DNA of 64,000 nt from Leptodontidium sp. MPI-SDFR-AT-0119 (taxonomy: Eukaryota > Ascomycota > Leotiomycetes > Helotiales > Leptodontidiaceae): the NCBI GenBank assembly GCA_020726505.1, contig JAHLEZ010000007.1, positions 1,178,001-1,242,000 on the forward strand, in the 5' to 3' direction. Numbering within the stretch: position 1 is the first letter of the stretch; the number at the start of each line of letters is the position of its first letter. Under the pieces are notes generated by a model. That model was not told the origin of the DNA. It made no database searches and saw only the letters and a program-made list of their open reading frames with translations. Below are positions 47,682-57,147 of this stretch, piece by piece. Position numbers and translations under genes: made by a program.

Positions 47682-48758
47682 ATGGAGTACGAGCCGGACT
47701 TTGCGAGAAATCGCCAAAACGAGCTTTTCCATGCTGGAATCCCCGCAATCTCTCCTCCTGTTTTCCATCATCCTGGCCCTTATCGTTACAGCGTCGCACT
47801 TCCGGGATTTTTTGTCCCTGTTCCCTCCTACACCATGTATCCAAATGCTGCGGTCGAGCAGCTCGTGCCTAGCGAGTTCAGGGCCACACTCGCAAGCATG
47901 GGGGATGAAGATTTCGAGGCAGCATTTAGGTATTTTCAAGAACTGCCACTGAGCGCCAATTCCAATTCCCAGTTCGATTCCGCTCCTAGAGTCGAGGCCC
48001 CGCTCAATGTGACTCCTGAACAGCAAGACTGGTCATATGGGAATGCTGCTCATTACACCAACCCAGACGGGCTTCAGCATCCGCAAGCGGCCACTTTTGC
48101 TCATGCGTTGTCTGACAGTCACTCGCTCTATTCTGCCACCGAGCAGTAGGACTTGTACAATGAACCTGCTGCTTCTGGGAACAACCCAAACGACTTTGAC
48201 TCCCCTTCGCAAAGCAGCACTGCTCAGGATCCTCTCCTGAACAGCTATGAGCAAGATACTATTGCCAGTATGCTGGATTTGGAAGGAATCTATTTCTTGG
48301 ACTATGGTAGCTTCAATACAAATTACAGCCCTACATCATCTAACACGGAAAGGAGCCTCTCCGTGAACAACTTCTACCAACCCTCGAATACCGCCTACGG
48401 CACCTCTACCACTGTCCAAGATCTTTTGCCACATTCAAATCTCAGCCCCAAGACCTCCTTCTCCCTCACCACCTCATCTACGCCCCCCCATGATCACACT
48501 TCTCCGACACCATCTCCCACCAACGCTTCCTCTCCAAACGCAACCCGGCACTCCTGCGCACACTGCCCCGGAAACTTCGTGCGTCTAAGCGATCTAAAGC
48601 GCCACGCAATGATCCATTTCCCGGAACTGCATCGGAAGTACGATTGCTGGCAGCCTGACTGTGACAGGAACGGACGACGGGGATTTATAAGAAAGGATAA
48701 GTTGCGAGACCATCTTAGAGGTGTGCATGAATTGGAGGAGGATGAGCTCGGGATTTGA
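47682..48758 (+). CDS. C2H2 zinc-finger transcription factor with an in-frame TAG
   Basis: One frame runs from ATG 47682 to the stop at 48756-48758 but is crossed by TAG at 48147-48149 (after SATEQ). A 69-nt intron 48146-48214 (GTAGGA...CAAAG) would remove the stop and keep the frame; the donor is weak. Without an intron, the TAG is a nonsense codon. The C-terminal half contains two fingers: CAHCPGNF...HAMIH and CWQPDC...HLRGVH, both with all four ligands. The N-terminal half is Pro/Ser/Asn-rich and likely regulatory. It is presumably a nuclear DNA-binding regulator; its targets are unknown. About 335-360 residues depending on the model. Confidence 0.75.
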
Positions 48759-49150
48759 GGCTAGGGAATGGAGTTGATGGAATCGGGCAGGCGTTGCAAG
48801 ACGTATCAATTCAGGGAGGAGATGGAAAATAGGTGTTCCGGCTATAAAATTCATGTCTCATGTCCATTGCTAACTTTCGTTTAATGTTTTGTCTCGCTGG
48901 AGTCAAACTTTTGTAGCACATCGCGCCAATGCCTAAGGGCTTTCTGGTACAATGAAAATTCTCCTGACTTCAGGAGTAACTGGATGAAAATGCCTGCCGA
49001 CGACCGCTTCTATGAGCCGTGGTTTCATTCCCTACTTCCATTCTCTATTCAAGATCCACCACTTGCCTCCCTCAACCACACTCACTGAACCTTCTTCTCT
49101 TTCTCCCCCGCCACCTCCCTCCTCCAACTACCATACCCACCTCCACACCA
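48759..49150. other. Intergenic
   Basis: 3' flank of the C2H2 factor gene. No feature is recognised. Confidence 0.5.
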
Positions 49151-49391
49151 AACCCCCACCGATAAATAAGGGGCCGAGGAGCTCGTGCGAAGATCTGTGT
49201 CGCGAGCGTGAGATGGGCGTGTAGGGAATATAGCATTTGACCGTTTTATGGTACCATCGAAATATAGAAATAGTAGCTTCCAATAACACAGCACTGCTTG
49301 ATTTATTGATGCAACAACTATCCGCCCAAAAGTATCCTCCGCAAAACCACATCTTATTATAGCCAGCCTTGCTCCTCCCAGTGCCATCCAT
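49150..49391 (-). pseudogene. HET-domain gene relic
   Basis: The minus frame from 49391 reads GTGRSKAGYNKMWFCGGYF, WADSCCINKSSS and FRWYHKTVKCYI, which follows the core of fungal HET (heterokaryon incompatibility) domains: the DTCCIDK-like motif and the RWYxxAxKCYVY-like motif. It is short, lacks the start and C-terminal part, and has a small deletion before the WADSCC motif. It is a dead fragment. Confidence 0.6.
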
Positions 49392-49741
49392 TAGGTCTTT
49401 AAAAAGGCTCTAGCTTTCTTTAGCGTCCTTAAAAAAAACATCTTATTTTTACTCCAAAAAAAAATTTAATAAAATTAATCACGTGTATACGACTTTCTTT
49501 TCTAGGATTACGTCGCATTAGGTAATTAAGAAAACCGTAATTAAGACGGAGGGGTACGCGCAAATTGATAAGGTGCGTAATATTTATTTTCCGAAAACCG
49601 ACGCTGATTTCACCAAGTCGCAGTAATATTCGTCCGATCCATCCCTTTTGATCCACGACAGCACTAAAACCTGGCTTTACTTTGTGCTCGCTCCCATTAG
49701 AACTTCCTCAAGCCAACACCAAACATTAGAGGGTCTTCATC
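49392..49741. other. AT-rich decayed patch and promoter
   Basis: 49,390-49,640 is markedly AT-rich with A-runs and resembles the RIP-damaged sequence further right. The last 100 nt are the upstream flank of the next gene. Confidence 0.45.
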
Positions 49742-50522
49742 ATGGATCGATACATATCCTACGTCACCAGATACCCTAGAACATTAGCTACCGCCCTCAT
49801 CATCGGGTATCCGATAGCCAACGTAGTGTATCTCCACTGGTCTCTCTCTCGAACAATCCAACACGGCAAAGAATCCAAACGTCTCACATCCGCATTAAAA
49901 AAGACAATATCTTCCATTCCAGAAGAAGCGTTCTCGTCAGATCATGTCGTGGTCCACGATGTAAGTGACAACCCCAGAGACATGGAAATTTCACCACGGG
50001 TGCTCAGTGCTCACTCACATCTCATCCATCCAGTGGGCACAGCGATCGATACCAGCGTCTAAAGTGCCAGATCTGAGTTTAGATGAGCTGATTGTTCTAT
50101 ACCTCAAACACACCATGTCTCAATTCTCCCGCTTGCCTCAAGCCTACCTATTAAAGACGATGGCCGATCCAGAGGACCGGAAGACATTCGAGGCCGATTA
50201 CATCTCTACTCTAGATTTCAAAGAGGGAGATCTGGTTCATGGTATTTATCGCGTGATAGCACGTAGTGATGGGAAAGTCGAGTTTGCGCTAAAGCCGTTG
50301 GGTGTTGTGAAGGGTAGTCGATTGGTTGTTGCGATTGAGAGGAAGGGCGATGAGCTTGTCTGTAGTAGTGAGACGGCCATGTGGAAGTATGCTGGTGAGA
50401 AGGGGTTGATGCCTTTGGAGAGAAGACTCATGAAGTGGATGCATGAGATTGCTTCGTGGGGTCTGTTGAGGTCTGGGACGAAGTATTTGATGGGCTTGAA
50501 GACGGAAAATCAGGTAATGTGA
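49742..50522 (+). CDS. Conserved hypothetical protein (235 aa)
   Basis: Exons 49742..49960 and 50034..50522 with a 73-nt intron (GTAAGT...CAG) encode 235 residues. The N-terminus MDRYISYVTRYPRTLATALIIG contains a hydrophobic stretch (about 14-32) that may be a signal anchor. The rest is soluble and mixed: SLDELIVLYLKHTM, the EDRKTF and DLVHGIYRVIARSDG region, then a basic helical tail. It looks like a genuine conserved fungal gene, but I recognise no domain. A possible further donor (GTAATG) near the stop could extend the last exon. It is the last intact gene before the transposon block. Confidence 0.75.
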
Positions 50523-50920
50523 CATTCAGCGGAGGACTGCGTTGTGGTTTTGCTAGCTTCTTGGGTGTCATTTTTCAAGTCGTGGAATGAAAATTCTAAG
50601 TCTGACGGAACTCTCATGGAAACAAGTGCCTTCCGAGTATTTGTAAGATAAATTCCATTAAGATGTAGAAATGGTCCTTTGGTCAATTTTCAATCAGTAC
50701 CCAAAAACCAACAGCATAGTTTCGACGACCTAAAGTTAATCCCCTAACGTAAAAAATGATGGGTACTTTGACTTTAAGCAACTTGAACTCTGTGCACAAA
50801 TCGATAAAACTCAGAAAAGTATGCAAGTCTTATTCAGTGGCTACTATTGAAGCTCTCGAAGCCCTTCTATCACAGAATTACATTCGTGCCGTTGCCGGGT
50901 GGGCCTGATTTGCGGGCAGC
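50523..50920. other. Flank between the last intact gene and the retroelement
   Basis: Base composition is ordinary up to the insertion point. The last five bases, GCAGC (50916-50920), are one half of the target-site duplication. Confidence 0.6.
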
Positions 50921-51099
50921 TGTAATGATCACTAGCACGCTGAGGTGACTTTGACACAATAAAATAGCTAGAGAGGCACTAAATAATAGCTAGTGATACT
51001 ATATAATACAGAAGCTAATTACTAAGGAGGGAAGGTTATCTCTTCTTCACTTTACACGTATATATATAGGGAGTAAGCGCTAGGGCACGTGCTATTATA
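50921..51099 (-). repeat. 3' LTR of the gypsy element
   Basis: 179 nt, paired with 61907-62085. The end reads CTATTATA where the other copy has CCATTACA. An A/G-rich tract (minus-strand AAGAGGGGAGA) adjoins it internally and serves as the polypurine tract. Confidence 0.93.
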
Positions 51100-51369
51100 A
51101 TATCTCCCCTCTTACGCACTTCTGTCCCTAGAAGTGAGAGTAAAAAAGTAACGATAGCCGGAGTTTCCCTAACGATTCGCTAGTAAGCTTAAACTTGTAC
51201 GCTTAACTTAAAGGTGAATTCTAGGGAAAAAGTAATACAGGGTAAGTAAACGCTAGTAGCCGTTATTACTTAACTTTCCGTATATATTCTTCTTAACTCT
51301 CTTAACCTTTTAGATTAAATAATAACATTAATATAGCCAAAGGTAAGTTATATCCCCCTTCTTTAATTT

Positions 51370-52350
51370 AAAGATGTCTTGCCCCTAGTAAGGGTCTAAC
51401 TAGCGATCTCAGTAACTCCTAGTAAGCGCAAGAAGGCTAGAGACTTTAGTTCTACCGGAGCTCTATTTTTATCGTTTACCTTAGTCAACGCCAGCGAGCC
51501 TTCAGGCAAACGTCAGCGGTCCGCCCGAGCCCTTAAAGATAACAGCAGAGGTAATAAAGTTAAGGAGAACGAGGATAGCGTCCGAATCGAGCGTTCCCTA
51601 CTTAACAACTTCAAGGATACCCGCATTAAGTCAAGTAGACGTAATAAAATCAATTACCTCAATACCCGCGATGTCCCTTACTTACGTTATACTAATGAAA
51701 TCTCGCAGTTTCTTAACCTTATATATTCTATTAGTATTACTTTAACTATTAAGAAATATGTCGATTGCTGCCGAAAGGCGAAGTCTTATAAGCCTATAAG
51801 TTAAATTTTCTTTTAGTCGGCGAGACACAAGTTAATAACCGGCGAAGTCTTAACGAGACTAAAGGAGTCCCTTACCCGACTAAAGAAAGCTGCCACCGGA
51901 TTTTACAAGAATTAGATCTCTTAAGTTAACCTCGATACTACTTAAGCTGCGTTCGACCTCGATAAGCGCTATGGCACACACGTTAATAAAGTTATTAATA
52001 CTAAAGCCTTAAAGTCTTTATAAAAGCTAGTAATCTCATTTATAAAAGAACTAAGCGCTAGCCTTTCGTCGGCTATTAACTAGTTATACTCCGGCGTATT
52101 AGTTGCCTTAAAGGAGGGTTTTATTACTTTAATAGATGTCAACGAGTGATTAATTATTAAAGTTACGGGACTTCGATTTATGAATATACCACAGTATTTA
52201 CTAGTAAATTACTTATTAATCTCCGGCGAAGGATCTTTAATAAATTTACTCTATTACTCCTGAGTCTACGCCTAAGTCTAATAATAAAGTTCTAGTAACT
52301 AAAGCTACTATTATTATAAAGGCTAAGGGCCCTATTACTCCACGAAATAA
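51370..52350 (+). pseudogene. Antisense extra ORF of the gypsy element, RIP-broken
   Basis: Between the chromodomain and the 3' LTR the minus strand is not obviously coding, but one plus-strand frame reads as protein for about 310 codons: TPSKRKKARDFSSTGALF, RIERSLLNNFKDTRIKSS, LNTRDVPYLRYTNEI, TRLKESLTRLKKAATGFYK, FDLDKRYGTHVNKVI and LVALKEGFITLIDVNE. Nearly all stops are TAA/TAG/TGA at spots where Gln or Trp would fit. The N-terminal part is basic. I recognise no family. Confidence 0.5.
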
Positions 52351-53005
52351 ACTTTAATTCTTTAATCTTTTGAGTTTCTTACTAAAGTTCTTTTAATAAG
52401 CGAATCTTCGGTAAAGTACTAGTACTTAGCTAGCGAGGGTAACTAGTAGAGGATTTATAGTATAACTAATTAATATAACTCTCTTTTCTTTTAGACACTA
52501 CTATTTAAATTGTGACTTTAAATATACCCTTAAAACTACAAAACCTTATAAGTAAAAGTAAAAAGGTATATAACGTTAAAAAGTACAATACACTTATAAT
52601 TATAAACCTCGTAGGAAAAAGCAAGAAGGTACGTAATATTATATTTTATTTAACGATTAGTCAGCGAAAGCCTAAAGAGTAGTTAAACTCTTATCTTAAG
52701 GACCTTATAAGGGGAAACAAGGAGCCTTAATTATCCCCTTTATTAACGCTTCGCTGCCCTTTCGGTAACGTTTTACATCTTTAGCGCATTAATCTCCCTT
52801 TAAAAGTTTATAAGGTTTTTCTCTAGTTCCTAAGAATTATGCGCTAGTCTTAGTCCTTCTTACTTAATAAAGTATTACTCTTCTCCTCGTCTCACTCGTC
52901 AGTTTAGGAGGGTCTTAATTAACTATATCTCTTCTCTATTCACGAGATTAAGTTAAATTACTTTTAGCAATTCGTTAGGCCTTTACTAATATAGCTTTAG
53001 TAAGG

Positions 53006-53191
53006 TGTGGTGCAGAAGTGGAGTAGAGCCTTGCGATTAACGTAGGGAGAATTGAAGTGGTTAATTGTTCTCTAGAATACATGAGGAAATCAGGGGAACA
53101 CGTTGTTCTCCTGAAAGCGGTATAACGTGGCAGAAAACTATATCTAGCGTAGCGCGCAGCTAATCGAGCATTAGCCCGTGCCTATACGACA
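53006..53191 (-). repeat. 3' LTR of the copia element
   Basis: 186 nt, paired with 56963-57147; preceded on the plus strand by the target duplication TAAGG. Confidence 0.92.
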
Positions 53192-53460
53192 CACCCCCTA
53201 GCCAAGTGACAATAGTAAGCCACTAGTATTATAGTTAGCTACGCTAAGCGAGGGCAAACACCAAACTGAATACTTAGGCCACAACTATTCCTGTACTATC
53301 AAATTAGGCAAACAACCGTTCTATTTGAAGTAGCGCATCCCCCACTTAATTCTTGATCTTACAACCTCTCCACAATACATACAAATCGACCTTTCGATCT
53401 ACTAACTAATCAACCAATTAACAATCAATCAACCAATCAATAAATCAATCAATTAATACT

Positions 53461-54457
53461 ATAGGTGTATCAAAGCGCTCTACCAAGGCCGTTAAGGCTG
53501 ATCGTTTGGCTACTATTGTAAGTTATTAAGTTGATTTTTATTGAGTTAATCGTTGATTTTAGGGCTGTGTATTGATTTGAACATTACTAACTATAGTAGG
53601 CGAAGAAGAAGAAGGATGCCAAGAAGGCTCCAAAGGCTACTCCTGCTCCAAAGAGAGCTACTACGGCTACTCCTGTTACTCGTGCTCGTACTCCTCGTGT
53701 CAAGGGAGCTAAGCGTGCAGTTGTTTGTTTAGGTTACATCAATGGCGCCCTCCAAACCAAAAGCACTAGCGAGTGCTTTAATATTATTAGTCGGGGTGCT
53801 CGCTACTTTACGTGCGCCTCGGGCTACTCCTACAAGGTTGCTCCCGCTACTGCCCAGGCTCCTTTCCTAGTTTACTAGGCTACGCTCTTAAATAACGTAG
53901 GCGAGAAAGTAAATTCCTTAAGTTATTCTTTTCTAACGTGTGATTACTAACCTTTTTAGGAATTAGAGCGCCTAAGAGCTCCTGTTTTAGTAGCCCTCAA
54001 GGGTTAAGTTATTACTAGTAGAGCTGCCGGTGGAGTAACTGGCTCTACTAGTCGTGCTTTAGGTGCGGCCTCGGCTACTCTCTATGTCGATTCCTTCTCG
54101 GAGTCAGAGGGTAGTGAGGAGACTCCTTAAGGAGCAACTCCGGCTTCTCTTACTACTCCTACGGCTACTACTCCTACTACAGCTGTAGGTGGAGCTAGTA
54201 GAGCTACTGTTACGGCCGCTAGCATTAGTGCTGGTCTTGTTACTTTCCGGGCCCTAATAGCTAATAAGCCTCCTGGAGTTGCTCTCACGCCAGAGTAGGA
54301 AGCTCAAGCTGCTCGGGTTAAGGAGCTTATTAGGGTAATTACTAGTGCGTTAGGTGACTTAGTTCGGGAAGTCTTAGGCCTTCCAATTACATAGGTTACT
54401 CTCTTTTGTGTGAGGCGAAGCTTAGGAACCTCTAAACAACTAAGTGTCCCCTTGTAA
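53461..54457 (+). pseudogene. Spliced antisense cargo ORF inside the copia element, RIP-broken
   Basis: Opposite to the element's own genes lies a gene-like unit of three exons: 53461..53517, 53597..53908 and 53960..54457. The 79-nt intron (GTAAGT, ACTAAC branch, TATAG) and the 51-nt intron (GTAAAT, TACTAAC branch, TTTTTAG) are both canonical. The first codon is now ATA, one G-to-A change from ATG. The translation of about 288 codons is Ala/Lys/Thr/Pro-rich at first (AKKKKDAKKAPKATPAPKR), then holds a block with CLGYINGALQTKSTSECF and ARYFTCASGYSYKV, then an Ala/Ser/Thr-rich tail with an acidic patch. The internal stops are TAA/TAG where CAA/CAG fits. No family is recognised. Confidence 0.6.
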
Positions 54458-56962
54458 TTTACTTGCGTTACGTTACTTTTGCCATAGAAACGAACAACTG
54501 TTAAGAGTAATTAAATCTTCTAAATGCCGTGAATTTCACCCCCGAGCTCAGTTACTCTCTAAGTAAATAAAACAATAAGAGAATTTATAAAGGAATAACA
54601 AATACATAAGAAAATACCCTTATAATAAAGGAAAAAGTAAAGAACGTATATAAAGACTTACTTTAAAGCGAGGGCTCTATAGTGAGTTACTCTAGTTAAG
54701 CACAAACATTAACCAAGTTAATAAGAGTAACAAAATTCTCAAATTTCTGTCGAGAGAGGTTCTTTATAAGTCTATTAGTAGGCATATAACCCGTAGGCAA
54801 ATATTCAACTGAAAAAGTGCCCTTTTAAAACTTCTAATATAACCACATATTTTAAATATCAACGTGGCGTAACTTAGTAGAAATACGCTGATTTTCCCTA
54901 ACGATTAACTGTATCGTTTATTAATTGTCGCAGAAGATTCTCTAAATTTCCCCTAACTTAAGACGTAGCTCCCGAAAGAAACACTACAAAGCTATAATCT
55001 CCTTAGCCGTGCGCTTAACGCTTAAAAGCTCAGCCTATGTAGTCGAAGTAGTGACTATATCTTATAAGGCCGCTCTCCACAAGATTAAACCTCTAAAAAG
55101 TATTATAATATAACTATTAGAAGAGCGCCTAGTATCGAGATCGTCTATAGATGAAACATCTGAAGCTATAATGAGCTAAGAGTTACGTAACTTGTAACTG
55201 TAAGTGATCGCCAAAAATCAGGTTTCGAAGAGGTAACGAATAGTCCAATTAACTGCCGCAAGGTGTTCTAAAGAGAGGTTAGTTAAGAAGTGAGAAAGTC
55301 TTAAAGTTGTAAACGTAACGTCTACGTGTAATATAATTGCCGTGTAAAGTACTAAGCTAATCTTCTCTTAATACTCCTTGATTTAAGCTAGGGTTACTTG
55401 CCCTTAATTCTTTAGTAGCTTAACTTAAGGTAGTAAAGTACTTAGGCAATTTCTATCTACTAAGTTAAATTATAGAGTAACCTTTTAGATATAAGTGTCG
55501 TGTACTAGAGAAATAGTCTTTACTTGACGATCTTTAATAACACGAACACTTAAAAACTACTCTGTCGGTTCTCCTCTAGTGAGCTTGTATGCCGTATTTA
55601 AGCCGTCGATAATAAGTTGAGCGTCTCTAAGGGCTAAAGCGTAGTATAACACTTGAATATCGTCAACATAAAAGAAGCGTAGTATTTGGCGAAGGAGTCC
55701 TTGGTGCTGGTAGTGCTCCTGGAGCATCTGATCTCCCTCTAAGTGTAGCGTATAATCTAATTGTCTTGTTTCTTTTAGTAGTCATAAGAGACTCTTCATT
55801 AAGCGCCGATAACTAATTGACGTATTGAAGTAACGTGTACTTATAAACAACTCCGAGAGTATTATCTCTGAGGACCTCAGATAGTCGTTCGCGAGCTTAT
55901 TTAAGTGCGAGCTTCTCTTGTACTGCCTTAATAAAGTTGATGATCGCCAAGGGGCCCTTAACGTCCGGAATGTCGTATAATAGAGCATCTTAGTAGGCTA
56001 ATTGCCACTCTTGAATCTACACCTTAGGATTAACTCGTCTTGTTTTGACGATTTCGAGCTTCTCTTTATATTTAGCTTGAGCTTTAGTGATGTTACTTGT
56101 TTCCGAAGGAGCATAGTCTCTCTTTAATACCTTAAGGAGTATTTGTAGAGTCTAAGATCGTGGGTCGTTCGATTCGTCCGTCATCTTGTCAGGTTGCTCT
56201 TTTGCTCTCTGTTTCTCCTTAATCTCGCACTCCCGAATAGCACTCTAGTAGATCGAAGGATCAACTGTCTCTTAAATCTACTTATATGCTACCTTATAGG
56301 CCTGAGCCTTTTCTGACTATTATGCGTGTTTCACAGTATACTCCCTTATTAGGGTAGTATATATTAGAGTAACTATAATAACGTTAGACAGTGTAAGAGG
56401 TGTTACACTTAGTTTAAGTCCCTTAAGTTCGGGTGCTCGTTGGTCTCTATCTCACTTTGCTTGCTCCCTGAAGTTGAAATCGAGAGCCTCCTTGTCCTAT
56501 TGTGCCTTCACTTAGTCGATCGTTTATGCTTGAGGCTCGTTTTCGAGGATATTTGGAGCGACCGGTAATTCTAGATTAACTGACGTCTATACTTTATAGA
56601 AGATATAAAAGGATTTAAAGGCTTAGTACTATAGAGTCTAAGTTTGCCTGTCGTAGTTAAGCGGCGTTCGATTATTAGAGGAGGAGACTAAAATTGAGTC
56701 TGCCATAGCGAAGAGAGGGCTGCTCTCTCGAGGGTTCGATGGATTTGTTGAAGAAGAGAAGAGAATATCGAGTACGGGTACTCGATTTACCCTTTTCTAG
56801 AGAGGTTAAAGGGGAAAATGGCGGTGTGAACTACACTTATTAATAGGTAGAAACTCCGACGTTGTTCGTCACTTACTAATCCTACGTTGACAGCTTTACC
56901 TAAATCTGTAAAGCACAGAAGGAAGAATACTAACTTAATAGCTTCGTCACGGGGCTCATAAC

Positions 56963-57147
56963 TATAGTACAGAAGTGGAGTAGAGCCTTGCGATTAACGT
57001 AGGGAGAATTGAAGTGGTTAATTGTTCTCTAGAATACATGAGGAAATCAGGGGAACACGTTGTTCTCCTGAAAGCGGTATAACGTGGCAGAAACCATATC
57101 CAGCGTAGCGCGCAGCTAACCGAGCATCAGCCCGTGCCTGTACGACA
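56963..57147 (-). repeat. 5' LTR of the copia element
   Basis: 185 nt, followed on the plus strand by TAAGG (57148-57152) and on the element side by the tRNA-half primer site. Confidence 0.92.

Larger units (their letters stand above)
53006..57147 (-). mobile_element. Nested Ty1/copia LTR retrotransposon, internally deleted
   Basis: LTRs at 53006-53191 and 56963-57147 (186/185 nt, TG...CA) are very similar and differ by transitions. TAAGG flanks both sides (53001-53005, 57148-57152). On the minus strand: a primer-binding site GTTATGAGCCCCG at 56962-56950; a Gag-like start at 56706 (MADSILVSSSNNRTPLNY, Trp codons turned to stops); Gag-like sequence to about 55760; then, with protease, integrase and the front of reverse transcriptase missing, FFYVDDIQVLYYALALRD (55620-55680) and an RNase H piece TTSTTxAELLSVKRTAKE (about 55010-55065). 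A G-rich polypurine tract (AGGGGGTG) abuts the 3' LTR. Inserted into the gypsy element, so it is younger. Confidence 0.92.
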
